The position numbers were made by a program, and so were the translations under genes. A DNA stretch of 64,000 nt from Trichodelitschia bisporula (Eukaryota; Ascomycota; Dothideomycetes; Phaeotrichales; Phaeotrichaceae), in the NCBI GenBank assembly GCA_010356995.1, contig ML996687.1, positions 559,803-623,802 on the forward strand, read 5' to 3'. This document shows, in pieces, positions 29,783 through 40,500 of this stretch; position 1 is the first letter of the stretch, and each line of letters opens with the position of its first letter. The notes under the pieces were generated by a model, which was not told where the DNA came from, ran no database searches, and saw only the letters and a program-made list of their open reading frames with translations.

Positions 29783-32377
29783 ATGCGAACAATCCTCCTC
29801 GGCGCGCTGGTTACGCTGGGTGTTGCGGCGAGGCGGCCGGGGGTGTATCATGCGCACAATATTGAGGGAAGGGGGCTCGTGGGGGATGGGCTACAAATCC
29901 GAGATTATGCATCACCGGAATCAGAAGAGGAGTTGACGGACGATGGAAAAGGAGGACGGGCTGCGCCGGATGATAGGTGGAACGCCGGCCCGAGCGCGCA
30001 GCCCTACGGGTATCCGGCTTCGAAGTCTGCGGGAACGGCGACAACGCAGCCAAGCGCATCGGGTTACAGCCCTTCGGCCTCGGCCCCGACCGTGGTATCT
30101 CCCTCACCATCCGGCACCAACTCCACCGGCTCCTGCGGCTACTGGTACGAATCCATCCCCAAACTCGGCATTGCCCCACTCGCCGACCCCGGCTACGCCG
30201 TGTACCGCAACGTGCGGGATTTCGGTGCGGTTGGCGACGGCGTGAGCGACGACACGGCTGCGATCAACACCGCGATCAGCAGCGGGAACCGGTGTGCGCC
30301 GGGGGTGTGTGGATCGACCACGCGCACGCCTGCGGTGGTGTATTTCCCACCCGGAACCTATCTGATCTCCGCGCCAATCATTGACTACTACTACACCCAA
30401 ATCATCGGAAATCCGAACTGCTTGCCCGTGATCAAGGCGGCGACGACGTTTCAGGGAGACTACATCCTGGATGGTGATCCATACATAAACGGCCAGCTGG
30501 GGTATGGCGCGACGAATATCTTCTGGCGGCAGGTGCGGAATCTGGTGCTAGATACACGAGCCGTGGCACCTGAGACGAACATCCGCGCCGTGCACTGGCC
30601 GACCGGACAGGCGACAAGTCTGCAAAACATCGTCTTCAAGCTCTCCGACGCCCCCGGAAGCCGGCATGAGGGTCTCTTCATCGAGCAAGGATCAGGCGGG
30701 CTTGTGACCGACCTAGTCTTCGAAGGCGGGCTGAACGGCCTCAATCTCGGCAATCAGCAATTTACCATGCGCAACCTAACTTTCACCAACGTCCAGACCG
30801 CCATCTTCCAGCAATGGGACTGGGGCTGGACATATACCGGGCTGGCCATCAAGAACTGCAGCGTGGGGCTGAACATGTCGTCCGCCAACCCCGCCGGCGC
30901 CTTAACCGTCAGCTCCGTCATCTTGATAGACAGCACCATCGTCGATACACCCATCGCCATTCTCACAGGCCGCACGCCCAACGCCAATCCCCCGGAGGCA
31001 AACAGCCTGATCGTCGAGAACCTAACCCTCCGCGATGTGGCTACTGCCGTCCAGGGTCCGAATGGCACCGTTCTCCTCGCTGGACCGGGGAGCGGCACAA
31101 GCATCACCCCCGCCTGGGCGCACGGCACACAGTACGACGCCTCAGGGCAGCGGACCGAGCTCGCGGACCCGATTGCGCCATTCCCGCGGCCCACTAGCCT
31201 GATCGACGCCTCGGGGCGCTTCTATGCGCGTTCTAAACCGCAGTACGAGAGGTACCCGGCAGGAGCATTCTTGTCTGCACGCGCGGCGGGCGCGGCGGGT
31301 GATGGGGTGGCGGATGATACGGAGGCGCTGAATGGCGTAATTTGGGCGGCCGTCGCGAAGGGCAAGGTTTTATTCCTCGAGGCGGGGACGTACCGCGTCA
31401 CCAAGACGATTTATATCCCCGCCGGAGCCCGGATTGTCGGCGAGGCTTATCCCGTAATCCTCTCGTCTGGGGATTTCTTCGCTGACGTCAACAATCCCCA
31501 GCCCGTGGTCCAGGTTGGCAAGGCGGGTGACGTCGGTCAGGTTGAGTGGAGCGACACGATCGTGTCCACGCAGGGCGCGCAGGCGGGCGCCATCCTCATC
31601 CAATGGAAGCTGCAAGCACCAAGCACTGCGCCGAGCGGGCTGTGGGACGTGCATACGCGGATCGGGGGTTTTGCCGGCTCGCAGCTGCAGGTCGCCGAGT
31701 GCCCGAAGACGCCGAACGTTACTGTCGGGGAGGACGTTCCTCCGCAATGCATCGCCGCATTCATGGGGATGCACATCGCGCCCTCGGCTTCCGGCGTTTA
31801 CCTCGAGAATGTGTGGAACTGGGTAGCGGACCACGACGTCGAGGACGCGAGTCTGACGCAGATAACCGTGTATAGTGGGCGGGGTCTGTTGGTCGAGTCG
31901 GAGAGGGGTGGGATCTGGTTCGTCGGCACGTCGGTGGAGCACCACGTGCTCTACCAGTACCAGCTGCGCAGCACGCGCGACTTGTTCCTCGGGCAGATCC
32001 AGACGGAAACGGCGTACTACCAGCCCAATCCGCCAGCGGAGATACCGTTTGCGCCTGTCGCAGAGCTGGGCGATCCGGTGTTCAGCGGGAATGCGAGCGG
32101 ATGGGGACTACGGGTTGTGGATTCATCCAGTATCGGAATATATGGCGCCGGGCTTTACAGCTTCTTCACCAACTACGATGTGCACTGCTCGGACCAGGGG
32201 AATGGACGGACGCGCTGCCAGGACCGGATTTTGAGCGTGGAGAAGAGCAGCATTGTGTTGTACAACCTCAACACGGTGGGCGTGACGAACATGATCACGG
32301 CGGATGGAGTCGATGTGACAACCTTCCTGGATAATCCGAATGGGTTTGTGAGCACGGTGGCGCGGTTTTCGAGTTGA
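29783..32377 (+). CDS. Secreted GH55 exo-beta-1,3-glucanase
   Basis: Intronless. ATG 29783 is chosen over the longer open frame because it starts a signal peptide (RTILLGALVTLGVAARR), giving 864 residues. A Ser/Thr/Pro linker follows, then two tandem right-handed beta-helix (pectate-lyase-3 type) halves, as in GH55. Each half opens with the same mark: NVRDFGAVGDGVSDDTAAIN in the first and AAGAAGDGVADDTEALNG in the second. GVYLENVWNWVADHD and GTSVEHHVLYQYQL lie in the second half; the Glu in the latter probably corresponds to the family's proposed catalytic acid. The enzyme would release glucose or gentiobiose from the ends of beta-1,3-glucan in walls or for nutrition. Many N-glycosylation sites are present. 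Confidence 0.93.
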   Translation: MRTILLGALVTLGVAARRPGVYHAHNIEGRGLVGDGLQIRDYASPESEEELTDDGKGGRAAPDDRWNAGPSAQPYGYPASKSAGTATTQPSASGYSPSASAPTVVSPSPSGTNSTGSCGYWYESIPKLGIAPLADPGYAVYRNVRDFGAVGDGVSDDTAAINTAISSGNRCAPGVCGSTTRTPAVVYFPPGTYLISAPIIDYYYTQIIGNPNCLPVIKAATTFQGDYILDGDPYINGQLGYGATNIFWRQVRNLVLDTRAVAPETNIRAVHWPTGQATSLQNIVFKLSDAPGSRHEGLFIEQGSGGLVTDLVFEGGLNGLNLGNQQFTMRNLTFTNVQTAIFQQWDWGWTYTGLAIKNCSVGLNMSSANPAGALTVSSVILIDSTIVDTPIAILTGRTPNANPPEANSLIVENLTLRDVATAVQGPNGTVLLAGPGSGTSITPAWAHGTQYDASGQRTELADPIAPFPRPTSLIDASGRFYARSKPQYERYPAGAFLSARAAGAAGDGVADDTEALNGVIWAAVAKGKVLFLEAGTYRVTKTIYIPAGARIVGEAYPVILSSGDFFADVNNPQPVVQVGKAGDVGQVEWSDTIVSTQGAQAGAILIQWKLQAPSTAPSGLWDVHTRIGGFAGSQLQVAECPKTPNVTVGEDVPPQCIAAFMGMHIAPSASGVYLENVWNWVADHDVEDASLTQITVYSGRGLLVESERGGIWFVGTSVEHHVLYQYQLRSTRDLFLGQIQTETAYYQPNPPAEIPFAPVAELGDPVFSGNASGWGLRVVDSSSIGIYGAGLYSFFTNYDVHCSDQGNGRTRCQDRILSVEKSSIVLYNLNTVGVTNMITADGVDVTTFLDNPNGFVSTVARFSS

Positions 32378-32632
32378 TATTAGTAATGTTTTAGATTTTG
32401 GATAGGGGCGAGGCCATACATGCTCTACTTCCTTCGTCACGTCTCGCTCAACTGGTTGTGTAGCTGGACTGCGATTCTGTGATTGAGCCTTCGCGACCTG
32501 TGACCCACGATGTGTTATCAACGCGAGGCAGAACTCACCGAGGGGCACACGCGTTCCTTCCTCCCCAAGCACCAACACCATCTCAGAGCCGGAAAACCCC
32601 CCATCGAGCTTCCAAGCCCCCCTCTCGCTTAA

Positions 32633-32648
32633 GGGGTATAAATACCCC
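32633..32648 (+). promoter_or_regulatory. TATA box inside a perfect palindrome
   Basis: GGGGTAT-AA-ATACCCC contains TATAAATA, followed by a CT-rich tract (CCCTCCCCCTCCTCTCC). This is the usual layout of a strong fungal core promoter. It would drive a plus-strand transcript that could encode the small ORF at 32772. Confidence 0.5.
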
Positions 32649-32771
32649 CCTCCCCCTCCTCTCCTCGTCTTCTCTTCTTCATACAAAACGAAGGTCAGGG
32701 CTGCCGCGCTTAAGAATGCGGAGCCTGCCAGGACACCCCCCGCATTGCACAGCGTGGGGAGGTGTACTGGT

Positions 32772-33014
32772 ATGGGTCTCTGGCAAGGGACCACACTAGC
32801 ACAATTTTTGATGGCATACTTTCTTTTCATTGATATGTTCGCCTTTGTGCGGGCTGTTGAGGAAGAGTCGGGGCAAACCTGCGCAAAGAACAGGGTGCCC
32901 GAAGAGACACCTTCAAGCATCAATACTATTCTGGGAGAGTCGGTCGAGGAAAATATACTGTGCTGTTATGTGGTCGGCTTCGATGCCGTTCGACTAAATA
33001 TCAGTTCATCCTGA
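32772..33014 (+). CDS. Possible small secreted protein (80 aa)
   Basis: The frame from ATG 32772 encodes a likely signal peptide (TTLAQFLMAYFLFIDMFAFV, cleavage near VRA). An acidic mature part of about 50 residues with three cysteines (QTCAK and ILCCYV) follows. A TATA box with CT-rich leader lies 120-140 bp upstream, which supports transcription on this strand. Small size, signal peptide and Cys are typical of fungal secreted effector-like proteins, but no family is recognised and the frame could be fortuitous. Confidence 0.35.
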   Translation: MGLWQGTTLAQFLMAYFLFIDMFAFVRAVEEESGQTCAKNRVPEETPSSINTILGESVEENILCCYVVGFDAVRLNISSS

Positions 33015-33275
33015 GAAGCACTTAGCAACAAAGATGTGAATGTGATTGGTAATATCAGGTCAAAGACAGAGCAAGGGGACATGAGATTCTTCTCCAACAT
33101 TAGTACAAGCATATACAGCCAGGACGAGTGTGCTTACGGGTATCTTCGCTAACAAACAGGTCACGCATCACTTCTTCCACGCCCAGTTCTTGACATCAAA
33201 GTGCACCTTGGATTCGGCCGCCGATTTGTCGACTGGAACAGCCATTAGCTAACATATATGATACAATGGGCAAAC

Positions 33276-34693
33276 TCAGGCCGTACGCTTCTTTCCCGAA
33301 TCTCCTCCGGCCATCTCCTTCGCCCTTTTAGCCTGCTTCTTTGCCTTTCGCCCCTTCGCCGGGGTTGTTTCAGCCGGCTCTGCCTCAACTGGCGTTGTGC
33401 CCGGCATCTCTAGGATTTTCTTGATGTCGCCGAGCATCTTCGCCTTCTGCCCGTACACTGTCTCTTCATCCGCCTCCTTCTTCGCCTCTTCACACTCCCT
33501 GTCAATCTGCTCCGATATACGCCGCTTTTTCTCCGCCTTCTCCACCGCACGCTTGGCATCAGCCAGCTTCTGTCCCTTTATCCGGTTCGACATCGGCGCG
33601 TCGGGGTCGCTCTTGCGTTTCTTGCTCCTCGGCTCGACCGGCTTCGGCACCGTGTCCAAGACTTGGTCCTCATCCGTCCACAGCTCCTCGGTCAACCAAA
33701 TTGGCAACGCCGCGCTGTCGGGCGTCTTGATGTGGATTGCACGGACGTTGTGCCAGCCCTTGGGGATGAAACGGCTTGTTAAACCTTCGACGACAGTGTC
33801 AACGTTAGCAACGAGGTGCTCCGCCGGCCAGCTCGCCCAGCCGACTCTGACGGAGGTGGTGGGAGATTGTGAAAGATGAACAAGGGTGGAGTCAAGGGCC
33901 TTCTGGATGGCAGCGCCAACGTCCGCCGGCGCACCAATGGTGGGCGGGCCGCCTTCCTCCTTGGTGCGCTTCGGCTTCGGCTTGAGAGGGTCCTTCTTTT
34001 CATCCTTCTTTCCCCACGTCTCCTTGCCCGTTAAGCATACTGGTACCGGGCGCTTCGTGGTTGAGCGGTAGAAGGTACTTCCAAGCACAGTCGGCAGCAT
34101 GTGTACGATGCGCTCATCAGCTAGGAACATGTCGTGCTCGGCTAATAGCTGACGCCGTCCTTCGAACGCGCGGAACTTGGACTTGATCTTGCCCATGGAG
34201 ACGACCTTCACAATTTGCTTTGCGAGGTCCGCTGGGAAAAGCGGGCTTTTGACAAGTTCCTTGTATACCTTGGTGTTCGACGCGGGCGGGTCGGCGGTGA
34301 TGATGCATATCCGTTGAGATGCGCCTTGCCAGAGAGAGTGAGGTACAGGACTGTGCGGTTAGCAATCAGTGGGCGACAATTAGAATGGGGCCTCGCGTAC
34401 ATCTTGCCTGGCTTTCTGCGCAAGTTAGCGACGTACCCTCAACAGCGGCATACAACGTACAGTTTCTTAGTATCTGAGATGTGCTTCTTGGCCGTCATCA
34501 CGAGCCAGATGGGCACCTCTTTCCCAGTTGATTCTTCATCCTCCTCGAGCAGACTCGGCTTCTTCTCCTCAGTTTTGGATGCCCGCTCAACGTGCGACTT
34601 GAGCGCCTGGACAGCGCGGAGAGTCTGTGCCTTGTCAAGCGAGTACGGCGAGCGCGATTGAGGCTTCTCGACAACTGGGGTGGAGGAAGCCAT
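33276..34693 (-). CDS. Nucleolar ribosomal-L1-domain protein (Cic1/Utp30/RSL1D1 type)
   Basis: Three exons, 34693-34461, 34415-34401 and 34350-33276, give 440 residues; introns are 45 and 50 bp. Exon 2 is only 15 nt and encodes LKPGKI across both junctions. The L1 domain runs from about residue 10 to 270: KEVPIWLVMTAKKHISDTKK, then IPVPHSLWQG, RICIITADPP, KFRAFEGRRQLLAEHDMFLA, DERIVHMLPTVLG and IPKGWHNVRAIHIKTPDSAA. The C-terminal third is a Lys/Glu-rich coiled coil with a KGRKAKKQAKRAKE nucleolar-type tail. Such proteins act in pre-rRNA processing and 60S/40S assembly. The region between FYRSTT and GAPADVG holds a Lys-rich insertion. It is divergent from phosphoserine phosphatase with 338 bp between starts. 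Confidence 0.9.
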
Positions 34694-35031
34694 GATTGGG
34701 GGTGTAATGTGAAATGGAGCGAGATGGTGATATTCAGCTCTCGCGTCGCGGCTTGCAAAAAGTTCACCTGAAAATTTCGAGCCGGGGTCTGAGATGCCAA
34801 GGGGCCAGGGTTCCCTGGCTCGTCGCGACTTCGGCGGAAAAAGAGCTTAACTGGACGCCAGGAGGGGCTCCTCCCCGCCAGGCTTCAACATCCCGCATTG
34901 CGACAAGTTTGCTGGTCTGAAAATTTCGTTCTCTATCTGTCTTTAAGTCACTGTCAATCTCTATCTACAGCCGGCTATCGCCGTGTCTCTCTTGGTCGTA
35001 TCTCCGATCCTTACCGCTCCAAAACGTTGAA
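34694..35031. promoter_or_regulatory. Bidirectional promoter, L1-domain gene and SER2
   Basis: 338 bp separate the two ATGs. No TATA box is obvious on either side, as is usual for housekeeping pairs. A TTTTCAGACC-like element and a CT-rich leader precede the SER2 ATG. Shared control of ribosome assembly and serine synthesis is plausible but is inference. Confidence 0.5.
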
Positions 35032-36045
35032 ATGACCGAACCAGCCTGGCACGAGTATGTAGCGACGCTCTTCTACAAGTCTCCATCCACAAGCGTCCAA
35101 CAACTGAAGGAGCTCTCCAAGAGCAACATCGTACAGAGCTTCGTGACGCCGGCGGCGTTGGCAGAATTTGAGGAAGTTCTCGGCCGTATCGCCACGGTCT
35201 CCTCCACCACAAAGCGCGCCCTGGACTCCAAGGATTCGCCCTACGTCGTCGAGGTCATCTTCACGACACCCACCGCCGTGGACATCGAGCATATGCGCAA
35301 GAACGAAGATGTCAAGCATTTTGAGTATGCATTCAAGATCGAGACTGTTTTCCAGTTGGGTGGCGCTTTCCGCCGGCACAAGCGCCTCGCTGTCTTCGAC
35401 ATGGACAGCACGCTCATCCAGCAGGAAGTCATTGATGAGATTGCGGCGAAAATCGGTGTACAAAGCGAAGTGGCTGCCATCACAGAGCGTGCCATGAATG
35501 GCGAGCTCGACTTTGAGGGATCGCTGCGTCAGCGCTGCGGCCTACTGGCCGGTGTGTCGAGCAACGTGTGGGAGGAGCTCAAGAGCGTCATCACACTGAG
35601 TCCCGGCGCGCAGGACCTCGTGCGCGCGCTCAAGCGTTTGGGATACAAGACTGCTGTTCTCAGCGGCGGGTTCACACCGCTGGCAACATGGTTGGCCGGT
35701 GAGCTAGGCCTCGACTACGTCCACGCCAACCATTTGGTCGTCAGCGAGGACGGGCAGACTCTCACTGGCGAGCTCACTGGGGATATTGTGCACGCCGAGC
35801 GCAAGCGCGACTTGGTGCGGGAGATCGCCGCTAAGGAGGGCATTACCCTAAGCCAGGTGTTGACCGTGGGTGATGGCGCCAACGACCTCCCCATGCTGGG
35901 AATTGCAGGGCTTGGTGTTGCATTCAACGCGAAGCCGCGAGTACAGGAGCTTGCCCCGACGCGCTTAAACACTTCCAGCCTTTTCGATGTGCTGTACCTC
36001 CTCGGCTTCTCCCGCGTAGAGCGCCAAGAGCTGTTGTCATCCTGA
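35032..36045 (+). CDS. SER2: Phosphoserine phosphatase
   Basis: Intronless, 337 residues. It hydrolyses 3-phosphoserine to serine, the last step of the phosphorylated serine pathway, in the cytosol. HAD-superfamily motifs are complete: motif I VFDMDSTLI (nucleophile and acid Asp, about residues 123-131), motif II AVLSGGFTP, and motif III/IV with a conserved Lys region and VGDGANDLPML. The cap helices begin ERAMNGELDFEGSLRQR, which is diagnostic for SerB. The N-terminal about 110 residues form the ACT-like extension found in fungal enzymes. The ATG at 35032 follows a CT-rich leader. Confidence 0.95.
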   Translation: MTEPAWHEYVATLFYKSPSTSVQQLKELSKSNIVQSFVTPAALAEFEEVLGRIATVSSTTKRALDSKDSPYVVEVIFTTPTAVDIEHMRKNEDVKHFEYAFKIETVFQLGGAFRRHKRLAVFDMDSTLIQQEVIDEIAAKIGVQSEVAAITERAMNGELDFEGSLRQRCGLLAGVSSNVWEELKSVITLSPGAQDLVRALKRLGYKTAVLSGGFTPLATWLAGELGLDYVHANHLVVSEDGQTLTGELTGDIVHAERKRDLVREIAAKEGITLSQVLTVGDGANDLPMLGIAGLGVAFNAKPRVQELAPTRLNTSSLFDVLYLLGFSRVERQELLSS

Positions 36046-36719
36046 ATATGAGACACCAACCGTCCATTATCCACTTACTGCATCTGAAGATCTGGAAGGT
36101 TATCGGTCCTGAATGTAGATGTTCTCAGATCTCAAAAGCCGCAACCATCTGCCCTCCACCTCCCGTTTCGAGCGGGCCGCGGAGTGGTCTGAACCCATAT
36201 CCGCTCCGGTAGCCGGAAATTGTGGAACTGCCCCAGTGCCGGTCTGGCCTGTCCAACGTTTGGAGATTCCGAACGTACGAATGATGGTGCCCCGAAGTCC
36301 GGCCCATCGGATTTTCGTGCGTATGGGAGCGTGGTTGCAATATACCTCCTCACATTTCGCCAAGGCTCTCATTTGGCTACCCTGTGCGTTTTGTCTTTAT
36401 GATCAACGTCTTGTTCATTCTGCCCCGCCCTCCCAATGCGTCGATCTGGGTGGGTGCGCTTTGCTGCAGACGCCCATCCCTGTTCAGCCTTGAGGTGAGA
36501 TTGATTGCAATAGCATCTCCTCGCTCAACACTTGCTCTATAGCGTGCGAGTGACTGTGCTCCATAGCTCCTGCAATCAATAATCTCCTGACCTTGCCTGT
36601 GTCTCTCGGCCGAGTGCGTTAATGTTGAAGCTTTATAAACCCCCGCGGGATGCAGGAATGTAGTGTGTTTTCAGCAGCGGGGTTACCTTCATCCGCATTC
36701 CTTACTCTTCGTTGCAATC
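36046..36719. promoter_or_regulatory. Promoter region of the SURNod19 gene
   Basis: A TTTATAAA box at about 36633-36640 stands 80 bp upstream of the ATG at 36720, followed by a short leader. No other gene is supported in this spacer. Confidence 0.5.
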
Positions 36720-38163
36720 ATGAAGGCTTTCATCCTCGCAACGCTTGTGTCCGCCGTGCTGGTCCAGGCCGGGCCCGTGCCACCTGAAGTCCAAGCCGCC
36801 GTCGAGAAGCGCCAGGCGCTGGGGTATCTCACCACTCTGCTGGGTAAGTTTCGTAGTTTCGTTTCGACCGAAAACTAACTCCCGCAGGGAAGGGCGGCAA
36901 GGTCGCCGATCCGCCTGGCGCGGCTCCGAAGAAGCAAGTGATGAAGTCAGACTCGGTCCTCCCGAACGTCAAGCGCGTCAAGATGCGCTACGGGCCGTAC
37001 AGCGTGCCGAACATGAACAAGACCGGCTTGACGGGCGAGGCGGGCGCGCTCTGGAACTATCCCGATACAGGGATTCCGAAGCCTTGCACCGAGTGCACGA
37101 TTGTGAGCCAGCAGGCTGGGCTTGAGTACCCGAATGGTGACAATGCGAACATTGATACGGGGATGTGGCTGCACCACGTAGGTCTCTTTGCTAAGATGCT
37201 TTCGTAAAGCTCATGGATTAGATGGTCCACTTCACTATCGGCCCCGGCCGCTCCGACCCCACGTGCTTCGGGAGGAGCTCGCTACCGCACGTCGACGTCG
37301 GGACATCCCCCTCGAACGGCGAGCGCTACTTCAGCAGCGGCAACGAGCGGACGCGGATCATGATCGACAAGCGGGGCGCGGCGACCGACTTCGGCTACCA
37401 CCTGCGGACGAACGACAAGTTCGCCTTCATCGTCGACCTGATGAACATGAACATGGAAGACAAGACCGTGTACCTGACCATGACATACGACATCATCGAA
37501 GGCCCCCTGCCGCCCAACTGGCGCGAGCTAAAGACAGTCTGGTTCGACGCCAACCAATGCGGCACATCCGAAGTTGCAGCGGTCAAGCAAACGGGCTCAT
37601 ACACCATCACCGCGCGCCCCTGGAAGGCCAACTTCGAAGGCGAAATCATCGGCGTGGGTGGGCATCTGCACGACGGGGGCGTGGACCTGCAAATCCTGTC
37701 CGGCGAGCAGCAGCAGTGCAACAGCGTGGCCCAATACGGCGAGCGGCCCGAGTACCTCTTCCGCGGCAAGATGGGCGCCATGGCCAACTACGCCGACAAG
37801 CACATCAGCAGCATGAGCGCGTGTTACAACGAGGCGCTGACTGTGCGCCAGCTTGTGCCCGGCCAGGTGTGGACTATCAAGGCGAGATATGATTATGATA
37901 AGTTCCCGGGCAATCGCGATCATGCTGGCAAGCAGGAGAGCGTCATGGCTATTGCGCTTATGTATGTTGCGGTCAAGCCGGGCAGTGTGCAGCTTGGGGG
38001 TGCTAGCAGTGCACCGGCGGCACCAGGTGCTCCTGCTGCTCCTGCTGCGCCTGGTGCGCCTGGCGCTGCTGGTCCTCCCATGCCTCGCCCGAAGGGGGTG
38101 AAGGGTCTGCCGAAGCAGCCACGGGTTACGCCTGGAAGTGCGCCTCCAGAAGGAGGGGCATAA
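36720..38163 (+). CDS. Secreted SURNod19-family protein
   Basis: Three exons (36720-36843, 36888-37177, 37222-38163) give 451 residues; both introns are 44 bp. A signal peptide (MKAFILATLVSAVLVQAGPV) is followed by a Kex2-like site (EKR, about residues 29-31). The body matches the stress up-regulated Nod19 (SURNod19) family: GMWLHHMVHFTIGPG, NGERYFSSGNERTRIMI, a beta-rich middle and IIGVGGHLHDGGVDLQI. The paired His (HH) and His-x-His sets resemble copper sites of PHM/DBH-like monooxygenases; that link is inference. The tail is a low-complexity Ala/Pro/Gly segment ending PGSAPPEGGA. Expected to be extracellular. The HH pair sits exactly at an exon boundary. Confidence 0.85.
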
Positions 38164-39533
38164 ATTGCAGATTGGAGGTCGCACGGTGTGGGCGGTTGAG
38201 GGAGAGATAGGGGCAGCACGGTATGAAATTGCCAGGGCGCCGCGCAGGTTCCTGTACATAGTTCTTGAAACAAGGGTTCTGGTTTTCATATTCGCTCTGA
38301 TCTTGCTTGCGTCCCGCCCGGTCAGTAGCACATATCAGAGTGAAGTCACTGCACACCAAACCTAGCGTCCGTGACCCCGGCACTATGCGCCGCCTTGCCA
38401 TCAACATCCGTGGGCATGGCCGAGAGCAGGGGTAGCGGGTACGGCCGTATGCACAAACTATGCGGGAGGGCTTCAAATAGAGTGTCGATCACAGTGGTGA
38501 GGGTATGGTCGCCAGCCGGAAGGTGGGGGAGGGAGTTGATGCCGACTTTTCTGTTGAGGAACCGGAGTAATGGAAGGAGGCGAAGTGCAACGTGCGAAGA
38601 TAGAGGAGATGTCGAACCTTGTTGAGATCACGATGTCCCCTTCTTCTCTCCATTGTCAGAGTAGAGGGCATGCACTCATGGCTATGCATTTGAGGTGTGT
38701 TTCGAGGAGCTTGACCGTTTCGCCTAGCCGCCAAAGCGGTCAGTTACAAGCATTCCACTTCTTTAAAACAAGAATGCGGCAGAGTAGCATGACATCAAAA
38801 ACCGGGCCTCTATCGCGCACGGCCACCACCTGTTGGCTCACAGGCATTACAACAGGTCAGTGCGGAAACATTTATGTTGAGGTCCAGCCATATGCCTCAT
38901 CATCAATTCATTCATAAATTTGCCCACGGAGCCGTCCAAGATCACGACGCATGTAATGCGAGGTATGCAATTTCCAACTGGTTCCAAAGGCATCATGCCG
39001 CTCAACAAGATCGATGCCTGGCGGACAACACCTCTAGTATGTGCTTCCGCAACAAGGCAGGCCCGTACCCATCTCCATCAACAGCTTGCGACGATCGCCT
39101 AGTCGGAGGGGTAACGTCACACGCAGGACTTCACCCGCTAGGGAACGGTTAGAGTTCGGATTGCTTTTACCGGTACCTCGTGTGCGTGTGCATGGAGGAT
39201 TGCTCGGCCGTATTGGGGTAGTTCCGTACGGAACAGTCGTGCGCAGGAGGTGGGTCAATCATTGGGGCTGGATCTAGATCACCCAGTGCTACGGGCCGAA
39301 TCAAAGTCTTGCTTTCGTAAAGTTGGACACAGACGGCACGACAGAGCGGAGGAATGATGTATCATGTCATCGTGTTGCTATGAGATGCAAGGCGGGCTGA
39401 GGAGATCCTGCGTTCTGAGTTTGGAGCTGCAAAGAGACCGTGAATGGCGTGGCTCATTCGACGAAGGCTCAAGTCCCAGTCGGCACTGGAGCGTGATGTT
39501 TTCCGAATAGAAACATGAAGAATGACGATCAGC

Positions 39534-40129
39534 TCAAGTCGGTCTAGTGTCGCTGGCGGATGTGAGCTCTTTGAGATCCTTTCCGGGCCGTGTCGCCGAT
39601 CCGAACTCCTTCAATCCCGATCCGCTCGCACTTTCAAGAACCGGAGGATCGGCACCGACCGTGGATAGCCACTTAACCGCTTGCTTGATGGCAGTGATCG
39701 TCCGGCTCCGTTCGAGCACAGCGATGCGTTGCCGGGCTTCCGCAAGCCGCCACGACCTAATCCCTCATGGAGTGACAGCTCACGTTGCGGTGGCAAGCCA
39801 TGGGAGACATCAATGGCTTTCGCACCGTTGGTGAAGACTTGCATGGCTTCGCCGTGATGAAGCCTAACATGATGTCTCGCAGGGCTAGGCACGACAACGT
39901 GAGCTATCACTCCACAAAGGATCAGGGTGATGGCGGCTTGCTGAACATCTTTCACATCTCTCACATCTGCATGCCGACAGACGGATTCGCCAAACCGCTT
40001 GCCAGACCGAGACGCGCTCTGCTCATAAACAGCTGGAATCTTTCCTAGAATCGAATCATCAGAGTTCCTACCGTAATATACGGTACATGCTATCCACTTA
40101 CAGATGGACGAAGAGAGTGTCAGTTGGCC
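39534..40129 (-). CDS. Possible gene of unknown function, 5' end not found
   Basis: A minus-strand frame open from 40129 to 39784 encodes protein-like sequence (GKIPAVYEQSASRSGKRFGE, DVRDVKDVQQAAITLILCGV). It can be spliced at a GTGAGC donor through a 47-bp intron (39783-39737) to a second open frame. That frame encodes PRQRIAVLERSRTITAIKQA and ends at TGA 39534. The two frames join in phase. No ATG begins the first frame early, so an upstream exon would be needed; a GTAAGT donor and CTAG acceptor exist near 40100 and 40045 but do not close the frame. No family is recognised. It may be a decayed gene. Confidence 0.28.
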
Positions 40130-40470
40130 TCAACGCCCGGTCGATGCAAAGGTTTTGAATACGACCGTTGGAAACACTGTTGAGGGATAGTGACGGAGGC
40201 GGAGACAATGGAGAGCCGATGGAGTGATGTCGCCGGTACCCGTACTCGTATGCTTGTCCAGTCAGAGACCGGAAGAAAGTGGGACAACCTAGACCAGACG
40301 TGAAGTGAACGCTTACCTCGCGGACTTCTCGACTTCACGAAAGTTGATGCCGTGCATATCCGGGACACGCGCTGCTCCTGGAGCTTCCGATTCCACCCTC
40401 GATGATTTAAGACTTTAAGTGAATATATTGTCTGACGCGGGATGTCAGTGCAGCGCCTCGAGTGTCCCTG

Positions 40471-40500
40471 GATATACATACGCTGGATATACGTACGCTG
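40471..40500 (+). repeat. 15-bp tandem repeat
   Basis: Two adjacent copies of GGATATACRTACGCT, differing at one position, followed by GGAGC. Confidence 0.7.

Larger units (their letters stand above)
32378..33275. other. Spacer with a palindromic TATA element
   Basis: Between the GH55 gene and the 3' end of the minus-strand L1-domain gene. Contains the perfect inverted repeat GGGGTATAAATACCCC (32633-32648) and, downstream of it on the plus strand, a possible small secreted protein gene (32772-33014). Confidence 0.5.
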
